Positions 16,257-24,484 of a stretch of DNA of 42,963 nucleotides are shown piece after piece. The translations under genes were made by a program, and so were the position numbers. The stretch comes from JABMPJ01 sp964345005. GTDB lineage: Bacteria > Verrucomicrobiota > Kiritimatiellia > UBA8416 > JABMPJ01. Below the pieces are notes generated by a model. That model saw only the letters and a list, made by a program, of their open reading frames with translations. It made no database searches and had not been told where the DNA came from. The stretch is taken from positions 1 to 42,963 of the forward strand of contig CAYFPQ010000023.1 in assembly GCA_964345005.1 (NCBI GenBank), given 5' to 3'. Positions within the stretch are counted from its first letter, which is position 1. Each line of letters begins with the position of its first letter.

Positions 16257-18366
16257 CAGCCGCCTTGCCATGATTCAGGCGCAAGGGGCGCTTGACCGTC
16301 TGCGCGAGCGGTTGCCCTCGGCGTCCTTCGAACTGGTCGAGTACTCGTCCCCCGGCGATCGCGACAGGAAACTGGCCCTCCAGGAGAGCCCGGAGGACTT
16401 CTTCACTCAAGACCTCGACGATGCCGTGCTGGACGGATCGCTCGATGCTGCCATCCACAGCGCGAAGGACGTCCCCGAGACACCACGCGACGGGCTGGAC
16501 TGGTGCTGGCTGACGAATCCTGAGGATCCGCGCGACGCACTGGTTCTCAGGCCTGGTGAATCGAGGGGAAACTGGCCGGCGAAGCCACGGATTGGCGTGA
16601 GCAGTGATCGGCGAGTTGCATGGTGTCAAACCCACGCGCCGCAGGCGGAGTTGCTCCCGATACGAGGGAACATCGAGGACCGGCTGGCGCAGCTTGATGC
16701 GGGAGACTTCGACGCTGTTCTCATGGCTGGCTGTGCACTGATTCGTTTGGGAATGGCGGACCGCATCAGCGAGTGGATATCCCTTGATGATCTGCCGACA
16801 CCGGAGGGGCAGGGGAGCCTGGCGCTGACGTTTCGTGCCGGCGACGAACGATTCACGCGCCTACGTAGTCTTTGCGTGAGGCCCGTGACGTTTGTGGGCG
16901 CCAGTGTTGGTGACGCATCGTTCTGCACCGTGGCGGGAGTCGATGCGTTGCAGCACTGTGACGTCTGCCTGCACGACACACTCATGGCCCCCGCACTGCT
17001 GGCGCATCTCCCGGATGGGGCAACCTGTATCGATGTTGGGAAGCGTGCCGGAGCCCACTCCGTTCCGCAGAAGGATACCACGCAGATGATCCTCGACTAT
17101 GCTCGCCGGGGAAGGCGCGTCGTGCGCTTGAAGGGGGGCGATCCGTGTATCTTCGGGCGACTGGCCGAAGAGGTGGACGCGTTGGACGCGCTGCGCCTGC
17201 CTTACCGTGTGATCCCCGGGATCGGTAGTCTGAGTGTGATGGGCGCCTCGACGGGAGTTCTGATGACACGGCGGGGTGTATCGAACGGATTCACCGTCAT
17301 GACCGGCCGTGGGAAGGGCGGCCCGGTATCTCCGGTAGGCAGTGCGGACCGGGTCAAGCTGCCGATCGTGCTTTTCATGTCCATATCGGTGTGGCCGGAG
17401 TTGAAGAAGGAGCTTGTGGAGGATGGGATGAACGAGGAAACGCCTGGCGCGGTTGTCCTCAACGCGGGCTCGATCACCGAGCAGGTTATTCGCGGCAGCG
17501 TGGCAATGATCGGCGACCAGGTTGCCGAAGCGGTAGAGAAGCTCGAGGGTCGCCCGGCCGGCTTGATTGTAATTGGCGAGGTCGCGCGCTTCGGGTTCAC
17601 GTATGACTGGGGCGCATTGCAGGGCGAGCGCGTGCTGCTTACCTGCAGCGAGGCGCTCCAGGGCGAGGCATGCCGTGAAGTGCGTGATGCCGGCGGTATC
17701 CCGATACCGTTGCCGCTCATCCGGATGGTGCCCGCTCCCGCGGCTGTCGAAGCCATAACGCGTGTTGCCGAGTACGATTGGCTGGTCATAACGTCGCCTT
17801 CGGCTGTCCGCTGCTTGTTGGCGGGGCTGAAGACGTCAGGTGTCGATCTGCGGAGCTTACCATCTATCATGGCTTGCGGTCCTGGCACACAGCGCGAACT
17901 CACGGCAGCGGGGCTGACGGCTGACGCTGTGCCTGTCAGCGGCTTTGGAGCGGAAGGACTGTTGCCCCTCGCACAGGAGCAAATTGCCGAGGGAGCGCGG
18001 GTCCTGCGTGTGCGATCGGACAAGGCTGGTCCCGTGTTGGCTGAAAAACTACGGGAGCAGGGAGCCACCGTGGATGACGTTTGCATCTATCGCAATGAAC
18101 CGGTAGCCGAAGGCAACCTGCCCCCATTCGATATCGCCTTCTTCGCCAGCAGCTCGGCTGTCAGCGCATTCGTCGACGCGTGGGGCGCCGAGGCGTTGGC
18201 TGGCAAGAGCGTGCTGGCTATCGGTCACCCGACAGCCAAAGCACTCGAATCCGCGGATATAGCCGACTCACTGGTCAGCCCCGAAGCAACCGTCTCGCAC
18301 GCCATCCCATACCTTGCTGCGAAGAGCGTGAACGCCGCGTTCCGCCGTCTTGACTGCAATGGATAA
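16216..18366 (+). CDS. Triple fusion HemC-CobA-HemD (PBG deaminase, SUMT, uroporphyrinogen III synthase)
   Basis: The 716-residue protein joins three consecutive tetrapyrrole enzymes. Residues 1 to about 220 are HemC: GTRSSRLAM, HSAKDVPE with the catalytic Asp85, SSDRRVAW, and IRGNIEDRLAQLD through PEGQGSLALTF. Residues about 224-458 are the uroporphyrinogen III C-methyltransferase, with DVGKRAGAH and VVRLKGGDPCIFGR, but its first SAM motif is altered to GASVGDASFCT. Residues about 468-716 are HemD (WLVITSPSAVRCLL; FFASSSAVSAF). HemC normally has about 310 residues. Here the whole third domain, with the Cys that carries the dipyrromethane cofactor, is missing. ATG 16216 has AGGGA five bases upstream and overlaps the previous gene by 41 bases. 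It ends the heme operon; hemL and hemB are not in the window. Confidence 0.88.
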   Translation: MTESSLRLQVGTRSSRLAMIQAQGALDRLRERLPSASFELVEYSSPGDRDRKLALQESPEDFFTQDLDDAVLDGSLDAAIHSAKDVPETPRDGLDWCWLTNPEDPRDALVLRPGESRGNWPAKPRIGVSSDRRVAWCQTHAPQAELLPIRGNIEDRLAQLDAGDFDAVLMAGCALIRLGMADRISEWISLDDLPTPEGQGSLALTFRAGDERFTRLRSLCVRPVTFVGASVGDASFCTVAGVDALQHCDVCLHDTLMAPALLAHLPDGATCIDVGKRAGAHSVPQKDTTQMILDYARRGRRVVRLKGGDPCIFGRLAEEVDALDALRLPYRVIPGIGSLSVMGASTGVLMTRRGVSNGFTVMTGRGKGGPVSPVGSADRVKLPIVLFMSISVWPELKKELVEDGMNEETPGAVVLNAGSITEQVIRGSVAMIGDQVAEAVEKLEGRPAGLIVIGEVARFGFTYDWGALQGERVLLTCSEALQGEACREVRDAGGIPIPLPLIRMVPAPAAVEAITRVAEYDWLVITSPSAVRCLLAGLKTSGVDLRSLPSIMACGPGTQRELTAAGLTADAVPVSGFGAEGLLPLAQEQIAEGARVLRVRSDKAGPVLAEKLREQGATVDDVCIYRNEPVAEGNLPPFDIAFFASSSAVSAFVDAWGAEALAGKSVLAIGHPTAKALESADIADSLVSPEATVSHAIPYLAAKSVNAAFRRLDCNG

Positions 18367-18416
18367 CCGCCGCGAAGCGAGATCTGTCGATAGAGTATAC
18401 GGATCGTTTCTGTGTG

Positions 18417-20084
18417 CTAGTAATCCCGCACAGTCAGGCTGCGGGCACCTATGCGAAGCGGGAGTGTTGTGGTGAGGGCGGTGAGGATGAGGGACCAGGC
18501 GGCGGCTATCACTACGGCGCGCAGCAGTCCTGTGGCGGATAGCAGCCCGTTGATGCGTACGTGGAACAGCAAGCCGAACGGAACGATGGTCAGGAGCATG
18601 AAGGCCAGGCTCAGAACGAGGTTGAGTGTGCCGCCGAAGCTGGAGACGATGGCGGCGGGGTTGCGGGAGCGCAGGTCGAGAAAGATGGCCCCCAGCCCGA
18701 TGGAGAGCCCTGAGACCGCCAGCGATATGCAGGCGGCGAGACCAACCGCCAGGAGCCGGACCGGCCAGTCGGCCCGCAGCATTGCGCCGGAAAGCAGCAT
18801 GAGACCGGTGCTGATGGGGAGCAGCGCGATCACGGCCAGGGCGAACTTGGCCCGCACGATGCGTGACATCTTGACGGGCGAGAGACCGAGCACCCAGAAG
18901 CCCTGGCCCTCGAGGCTGAGTTGCGGATAGACGAAACGCGATCCCAGCGAGCATACTACCGCGGAGACACTGAACACGTTCAGGAAGGTGATGGTGTTTC
19001 GCCAGGCATCGGGCAGTGCGTGGTACCGGAAGTTGCGCAGGTTGGCGAAGTAGAGCGCAAGGAGTCCGAAGAAGATCAGCGCCTGGCTCCATTGCGTGGG
19101 GTCACGGAAGAAGATGCGGACATCTTTGAGTGCCACCGCCCGCACGTCGGCGCCTATTCCGCGCAGCATGCGTTCGGCAAATGGAAACAACACTGGTGCA
19201 TGCTTGCCCCGCCGCACGCTTCCCACCACGCGTCGCCACGAGGTAACAAAGGTAACGCTTCCGATCACCTCCACCACCATTACGAGCAGTGCTGTGGTGG
19301 AAGCCAGGAGCAGCCAGAACATGCCACCGCGGAGAATCTCGCCGCGAGTGAGCGAGAGGATGCCCGTTGCAACCCACCAACTCGGCACCAGTTTGTTGGT
19401 GGCAGGACGGAGTCCGGGGATGAGCCTGGAGAGGGTGAACCGTATATCCGCGTCGGGATCGTAGCTGTCCTGCCATAGCGACCAGATGAGCACGGCACCC
19501 ACCAGCGGGATGGCTGCGACCAACCACTTGAGGGCACGTCCCGTGGGTGACCAGCGGACGATCAGCAGGACGAGGACCGACCCGACTCCCGCACAGAGCA
19601 AAAGAAACGGCAGCGAAAAGAGCAGTGTCCAGACGGCAAAGAGCGGCCCTAACTCAAGAAAGTAGGCATAGGCAGCGACAAAAGGGATAACGACAAAGCC
19701 AAACGACCAGGAGGCGTAGACGGCGGATTGATAATACTTGTAGATCACGACACGCGAGACGGTAAACGGTCGGGTCAGCAGGAACGGAATTTCGTCGGAG
19801 CGGAAGATGGTGGAGTAGCCGGTTACGATTCCGGACATGACGAGCATTGCCCCCATACCCATGAAGAACAACGAAAAGAGATGGTTGAGGATGAGCCGTC
19901 CGGCGCCGCCAAGCTGGTTGAGGAACCTGAATCCGTCAAGGAAGAGGAGGTAGAGCCCGACCTCGAACCCAAGTGCAAAGAGGGCGACGAAGAGGACTTT
20001 GAAAGGGGATTGCGCTCGCAGGATGCGCCCGTTGTTGTGGAATCGCCACCAACTCTTTTTGATTAGGCCTACAGTGATTGACAT
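18417..20084 (-). CDS. ABC transporter permease (ABC-2/exporter type)
   Basis: The 555-residue integral membrane protein has roughly a dozen hydrophobic segments. They fall in two halves separated by a cytoplasmic stretch at about residues 290-330 (SWRRVVGSVRRGKHAPVLFPFAERM). Segments such as FRSDEIPFLLTRPF and LSLEGQGFWVLGLSPVK resemble large bacterial exporter permeases of the putative ABC-exporter group. No substrate can be read. It is the last gene of the operon that begins with the HtrA-like protease at 26001. It is separated from its ATPase by 188 bases that hold an inverted-repeat element. It converges on the heme operon with a 50-base gap that contains nothing recognised. Confidence 0.8.
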   Translation of the reverse strand: MSITVGLIKKSWWRFHNNGRILRAQSPFKVLFVALFALGFEVGLYLLFLDGFRFLNQLGGAGRLILNHLFSLFFMGMGAMLVMSGIVTGYSTIFRSDEIPFLLTRPFTVSRVVIYKYYQSAVYASWSFGFVVIPFVAAYAYFLELGPLFAVWTLLFSLPFLLLCAGVGSVLVLLIVRWSPTGRALKWLVAAIPLVGAVLIWSLWQDSYDPDADIRFTLSRLIPGLRPATNKLVPSWWVATGILSLTRGEILRGGMFWLLLASTTALLVMVVEVIGSVTFVTSWRRVVGSVRRGKHAPVLFPFAERMLRGIGADVRAVALKDVRIFFRDPTQWSQALIFFGLLALYFANLRNFRYHALPDAWRNTITFLNVFSVSAVVCSLGSRFVYPQLSLEGQGFWVLGLSPVKMSRIVRAKFALAVIALLPISTGLMLLSGAMLRADWPVRLLAVGLAACISLAVSGLSIGLGAIFLDLRSRNPAAIVSSFGGTLNLVLSLAFMLLTIVPFGLLFHVRINGLLSATGLLRAVVIAAAWSLILTALTTTLPLRIGARSLTVRDY

Positions 20085-20129
20085 GGTCTACTACTTAGTC
20101 ACGGGTTGTCGGAGGAGACGGCCTCCGTA

Positions 20130-20252
20130 AATGACGAATAACGAAATACCCAAATACCCAAAGAATGACTAAGCCCGAAGCCCGAAACAGAAGCGTAAGT
20201 CCGTTCGGCATTCCTGCTTCGGATTTGCTTCGTGCTTGGGTATTTGGTCATT
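20130..20252. repeat. Dispersed element with terminal inverted repeats, copy 2
   Basis: The left end starts AATGAC at 20130 and contains CGAAATACCCAAATACCCAA. The right end is its imperfect inverse, CTTGGGTATTTGGTCATT, ending at 20252. The shared core AAATACCCAA and the ends match the element at 4631-4757, while the interiors differ. The element fills the gap between the ABC permease start and the ATPase stop, so any message joining the two would include a large potential hairpin. Confidence 0.72.
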
Positions 20253-20272
20253 AGGAATTCCAACAATGTTGG

Positions 20273-20998
20273 TCAGGCGTACTGTTCTGCTGTCAGTTTC
20301 AGGAACACGTCTTCCAGGTTGCTGCCATTGGCTTCGGATGTCAGCTGTTCGAGCGATCCGAGGGCGACGACCTTGCCTTTCATGATGATGCCGATACGGT
20401 CGGCCACATCTTCGGCCAGCGCGAGAATGTGCGTGGTGAGAAAGATGGTCATGCCGTTGCGGGTACGTTCGATAAGGAGGTCTTTGATCAGGCGAATGGT
20501 GTAGGGGTCGAGGCCCACCAGGGGCTCGTCGATGAAGAGGACCTTGGGGTCGTGCAGGAACGTTGCTGCGTATACGAGGCGTTGACGCAGGCCGTGCGAG
20601 AGGTCCTTCACCAAAACATTCCGATACTCGTCGAGAGAAAACGTTCTGAACTGCTCCTCGAGTTGCGCTTCCACGAGCCCGCTTGACAGGTTGTAGATTT
20701 CGCCGGTGAAACGGAAGAACTCGGTGGTGGTGAGCCGATCATAGAGATAGGGCATGTCCGGGATGTAGCCCATCTTGAGCTTGGCGTTGACGGGGTCCTC
20801 CGCAATGTCGATTCCGCATATTTCGATGCTGCCGGTACGTGGCCTGAGAAGCCCGGTCATCAGCTTGATAGTGGTTGTCTTGCCCGCCCCGTTGGGTCCC
20901 AGGAAGCAGAACAGCTCGCCTCGGGGTACCTCCAAGGTCAGGTCATCAACGGCCACCAGTGAGCCGTAGTGCTTGGAAAGATTCTTAATTGAGATCAT
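20273..20998 (-). CDS. ABC transporter ATP-binding protein
   Basis: The 241-residue ATPase has Walker A GPNGAGKTT (residues about 34-42), a Q-loop region (GYIPDMPYLYDRLT), the signature LSHGLRQR in place of LSGGQ, Walker B VLFIDEPLVGLDP and the H-loop TTHIL. It belongs to the CcmA/NatA-like exporter group and presumably drives the permease at 18417-20084. Its ATG overlaps the stop of the upstream gene (ATGA at 20995-20998). This links the transporter to the membrane-anchored protein and the Deg-like pair upstream. Confidence 0.92.
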   Translation of the reverse strand: MISIKNLSKHYGSLVAVDDLTLEVPRGELFCFLGPNGAGKTTTIKLMTGLLRPRTGSIEICGIDIAEDPVNAKLKMGYIPDMPYLYDRLTTTEFFRFTGEIYNLSSGLVEAQLEEQFRTFSLDEYRNVLVKDLSHGLRQRLVYAATFLHDPKVLFIDEPLVGLDPYTIRLIKDLLIERTRNGMTIFLTTHILALAEDVADRIGIIMKGKVVALGSLEQLTSEANGSNLEDVFLKLTAEQYA

Positions 20999-21789
20999 GA
21001 CGCATCCTCTTCTTCCTCAAATACCTGGTCCGCCCTGCATTTCTCGAGCGTCCAGCCAATCGGGGTTTCCTGGCGTAGAATCTGGCCCTGGGCATCGATC
21101 CAGGCGTGGGTCCGGCTGCCGGCGTACTCAATCTCGAGCTTTGTTGACTCAACCGGGCCCTCGTCCAGTTCGATGGTCTCGCGCAGCAGCGCACGCACGG
21201 TTGCGCTTTCCTTCCCCAGTGTCATTGGGTTGAAGGTCTTGACTTTGACGTACTGTCCCACTTTCAGGTTGCGGACCGCAAGGGCGGTCATCGGGGAGTG
21301 AATCACGATATCGTCCGGGATATCGACCCGCATCCGGCTTGTCTGGCCGGCGGTATCGATGACAAGGTCGAACGGGCCTTCGCCGCTACGTTTGCCGGTG
21401 ACATCAACGTCGATGACGCCGCTGTGCATGCTGAACTCGAACTCCTGCATACGGTAACTCATGTCGAGGTAGGCCGAGGCGACGGTCTGGATGAGCTGAG
21501 AACGCCCCATCATCTCGATTCGTACATGGGTGCGGTTCTCGAAGACGATATGTCGAAGCAGTTCGTTGTCGTTGACGTCGACAGACGTGCGGGAGTAGCC
21601 GATGGGCTTCCCGTTGTCGAGGACACGCATCCACGTGTCAGCTACAAGAATATCCCTGCCGATGAGCCCATCGTATCCCTTGAGTGAGTGCGTAAACCAC
21701 TCTGGATGCGCCTCGTAGCGTAGAAGCCAGAACAGGGCGCCCAGCCACGAGAGAACGATAGCAATCCTTATGATGGGTTTCCACTTCAC
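20995..21789 (-). CDS. Membrane-anchored beta-rich protein of unknown function
   Basis: I do not recognise a named family. The 264-residue protein has one N-terminal hydrophobic helix (residues about 7-24, IRIAIVLSWLGALFWLL), so most of it should face the periplasm. The rest is beta-strand-rich, starting TWMRVLDNGKPIGYSRTSVDV. That resembles the conserved 'W..v..nG..IGys' region found next to transglutaminase-like domains in some envelope proteins, but no catalytic Cys-His-Asp domain follows. Many Thr/Val strands and a W near the end (IGWTLEKC) are seen. It overlaps the genes on both sides by four bases, so it is probably made in step with them. Confidence 0.75.
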   Translation of the reverse strand: MKWKPIIRIAIVLSWLGALFWLLRYEAHPEWFTHSLKGYDGLIGRDILVADTWMRVLDNGKPIGYSRTSVDVNDNELLRHIVFENRTHVRIEMMGRSQLIQTVASAYLDMSYRMQEFEFSMHSGVIDVDVTGKRSGEGPFDLVIDTAGQTSRMRVDIPDDIVIHSPMTALAVRNLKVGQYVKVKTFNPMTLGKESATVRALLRETIELDEGPVESTKLEIEYAGSRTHAWIDAQGQILRQETPIGWTLEKCRADQVFEEEEDAS

Positions 21790-22994
21790 GAGTCGAAGTA
21801 AGGGGCCAGTTGCTGCGCGGCCTTGTCAACGCGCTCCTGCATGCTGACCACGGCGGGGTCATCATCTATCGAACCACTGTTGGCCGCCTTCCACTTCTCA
21901 TAGTTGCGCTTGGATTCCTCGTAGGCACTGCGCAGTCCGGGGGCCTGGTTCTTCATCTTCTGCAGTTCGTTGGCGTAACGAGTGCGCTCGTTACCCTCCG
22001 CTTTGTCGCGGGACGCGGTGAGGCGCTTAACTTTGCTGGCGAAACCCTTGTAGTCAGCCGTAGCTTTCCTGTAGTTCGCTGCATGCGGATTCTTCTCGGC
22101 GGCGCGCTTTCGTGCCTGGCGCAGTTGGGAGGAGGCGCGGCCATGTTCTGCCAGTATGGAACGGACACCGGGCGGTAACCGGGCTAGGTCGCCGTCCCGG
22201 ATAACGAGGTCGCGTGTGCGCACAAGGAGGGCCTGCGAGGCATCGGTACCTTCGCGCAGGCAAACGGCTATCTTGCCACCGTTGCTGGTTCGAGTCTCGG
22301 TCACGGACACCAGCGCACCGGGCACCAAGTCGCCACAGTGCTTGCCCGCTTCGTCGTAGCAGCGAATGGATGCGCCGGCCGCCACCCCGAAGTGTCCCTC
22401 GCCGAAGTCGGGTGGCGCGAGAGCCTTCTCAATGTCGATACCTTCTGTAGCCGGCTGAGCCGTTTCGACGGGACCTGTATCTCCAAACAGCTCCGTCATC
22501 CGCTGGTTGAGCCGCGCGATACGTTGCGCGTCGCCGGTCGCTTCCACAGCCTGCCGCATGGCGTGGTAACCGGCGTTGATATCCGGGCTGCGCCCGCCAA
22601 TCTCCTTCAGCCAGATGGGGTCCAGCCACTCCGACACCAGATGGAAAAGCGCCTGCCACGCGTTGGATGGCTGCGCTGGATCGTGATCACCTGCCAGCTC
22701 GCGGTCCGCCAGTACGAAGGCCGCTGCATCGTTATCCGAGCCCACGTGTCCCAGGATGGCCGCGCAACGCACTTGGGATATGAAGGCCGGATGCTGGCGG
22801 GCCCAGTAATCGATCCTCGCGAGTTGGTCGAAGCCCTTCATCTGTTCGTGTGCCTGGAACTGCTCCATGGCGCGCGCCATGCCGCGGTGTACCGCCGCCA
22901 CGCGTACGCCGTAGGCTGCAACGGCCACAGCGATGGAAAGGGCAATGAGAGCGCCTGCGAATACGGGAACAAACAGCGAGTTTCGAGTCATCAT
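21786..22994 (-). CDS. Membrane-anchored protein with C-terminal coiled coil, unknown function
   Basis: I do not recognise a family. The 402-residue protein starts with a hydrophobic anchor (residues about 8-28). A helical region of about 150 residues with weak TPR-like character follows (FDQLARIDYWARQHPAF; AMRQAVEATGDAQRIARLNQRM). A short strand-rich, possibly SH3-like part with GASIRCYDEAGKHCGDLVPGALVSV comes next. The last 110 residues are highly charged and helical (KVKRLTASRDKAEGNERTRYANELQKMKNQ) and probably a coiled coil. It is coupled by ATGA overlaps to the Deg-like pseudoprotease upstream and the beta-rich protein downstream. A structural or scaffold role is a guess. Confidence 0.72.
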   Translation of the reverse strand: MMTRNSLFVPVFAGALIALSIAVAVAAYGVRVAAVHRGMARAMEQFQAHEQMKGFDQLARIDYWARQHPAFISQVRCAAILGHVGSDNDAAAFVLADRELAGDHDPAQPSNAWQALFHLVSEWLDPIWLKEIGGRSPDINAGYHAMRQAVEATGDAQRIARLNQRMTELFGDTGPVETAQPATEGIDIEKALAPPDFGEGHFGVAAGASIRCYDEAGKHCGDLVPGALVSVTETRTSNGGKIAVCLREGTDASQALLVRTRDLVIRDGDLARLPPGVRSILAEHGRASSQLRQARKRAAEKNPHAANYRKATADYKGFASKVKRLTASRDKAEGNERTRYANELQKMKNQAPGLRSAYEESKRNYEKWKAANSGSIDDDPAVVSMQERVDKAAQQLAPYFDS

Positions 22995-24484
22995 GGGTTG
23001 GCCTCTAACGATTGTGGAGGATTCCGTAGCGAGGGGATCCTGTACAGTCTGGAAATCCGTTGATTGGCTTCGGCGAGCGCGGCTGTATCGAGGACAAGTT
23101 CAATGCCGATGCCCTGCAGACCAACCCGCTCGACGTTTCCGCCCTCCCCGATCACGCGGTAGATGTCGCGCATGTTGCGTATCGGCTGGCCGTTGATCGA
23201 GGTCACGATCTCCTGGCGAAACATCCCGTAATCCTGGTTGATCCGGTCGGGCAATACCCCGGCAAGTATCACGACCCGGTCGCCCGGCGCTTCAGGCGAT
23301 GTGGCGCGCGCGAGGTAGATGTGAGCGAGGCGTGGGTCAACGTTTCGAGTCCAATCGCTACCGCGAGAGCGAAGGAAGTGGCCGCTCAACTCGAGCAGGA
23401 CCAGTCCGCCCTCAATCAGGTAGGGCGCTTGTTCGCGCAACGTGTTCTCGGGAACGAGAGCATCCGCGGCGCGGGGGCGCGATAGGCGCAGAACGAGTTC
23501 CAGCTCTTCTCCGTCGCGGATCACGCGCAGCGGAACCCTTACGCCCGGTGTCCGGCGAAACTTGATCAGATGTGGCAGGCTGATGCGTCCAAGATCGGGG
23601 TCCGTGTAATAGCCGAGGTTATCGATACGATGTCCATCCCACTCCAGGAGGATGTCATTGGGTTCGAGACTCTTCTCGGCTCCGGAACCGGCAAGGCATG
23701 CGAGAATGAGAATGCCGTCGGACGTCTCGGACGCACCCAGATAGGCACGCCTGACCGGGTCGACAAGCGGTCGCCATTGGAACCCGGCCATCGCAAAGCC
23801 TCTGTAGGGCTCTTGCTGTGCATCGGCAAGAAAGCGGGCAATCACAAAACTGGGCAGGACCTCCGCTGTGCGCCGGCTTCCGCTGTATTTCAGGACGATG
23901 CCCGCAAGGCGGCCTGAATCGGTCGCCACAATGGCCGACTGGCCGTTCACGGCGATATCGGTAATCAGTGTATAGAGCAGTACGGGGTAGGGGGCCGACG
24001 GCAACTCGGTCATCTCCATGGAGAGTATCTGAGCACCCCCGGTTTGCAGTGCGAGGGTATTGTCAAGCTGGACGACCTGAAGCGGCATGCTGGGTTCGGG
24101 TCGCCGTTCGGGGAATGTCTCGACGGGGAGGAACGGCGTGATATCGGCGGGCAATTCGAGAAGCGCGAGTCCAATCTGGTGATCGGACTGCACCACTCGT
24201 GCCGAGAGGCGTTCGCCTGATTGTGGACGCTGCAACTCGATAAGCGTGCCGTTGCGGACCAGGGCCTCGCTCGTGAGTATCCGGTGAGAGCCGACAGCGA
24301 TGCCGTAACCGGTGCGGTTATGGGGTTTGCGCTTCTGCCACGGCATGTAGGCGTCGAATTCCTGTGCCGTGACCGTTATCCTGACCAGCGACTGAGCCAA
24401 CTCACCGGCGGGGGCTGCATGCGTGGGGGTGACGAGTAGCAGTGTCGAGACAAGCCAGAGAAGCAGGAATCGTGCAGGTGTCAT
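22991..24484 (-). CDS. Deg/HtrA-like pseudoprotease with PDZ domains
   Basis: The 497-residue protein has a signal peptide (cleavage near THAAPA, residue about 24) and the overall layout of its upstream neighbour, an HtrA-type serine protease. The catalytic positions have changed. The usual TNAHVV is ILTSEALV, with Ala74 in place of His. The DxDL box reads DHQIGLALL, with Ile104 in place of Asp. GNSGGP has become NGQSAIVA, so the oxyanion glycines are lost although a Ser remains. The PDZ-like parts survive (LEPNDILLEWDGHRI; MFRQEIVTSINGQPIRNMRD). It is therefore probably a periplasmic binding or adaptor paralogue. ATGA overlaps join it to both neighbours. Confidence 0.82.
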   Translation of the reverse strand: MTPARFLLLWLVSTLLLVTPTHAAPAGELAQSLVRITVTAQEFDAYMPWQKRKPHNRTGYGIAVGSHRILTSEALVRNGTLIELQRPQSGERLSARVVQSDHQIGLALLELPADITPFLPVETFPERRPEPSMPLQVVQLDNTLALQTGGAQILSMEMTELPSAPYPVLLYTLITDIAVNGQSAIVATDSGRLAGIVLKYSGSRRTAEVLPSFVIARFLADAQQEPYRGFAMAGFQWRPLVDPVRRAYLGASETSDGILILACLAGSGAEKSLEPNDILLEWDGHRIDNLGYYTDPDLGRISLPHLIKFRRTPGVRVPLRVIRDGEELELVLRLSRPRAADALVPENTLREQAPYLIEGGLVLLELSGHFLRSRGSDWTRNVDPRLAHIYLARATSPEAPGDRVVILAGVLPDRINQDYGMFRQEIVTSINGQPIRNMRDIYRVIGEGGNVERVGLQGIGIELVLDTAALAEANQRISRLYRIPSLRNPPQSLEANP

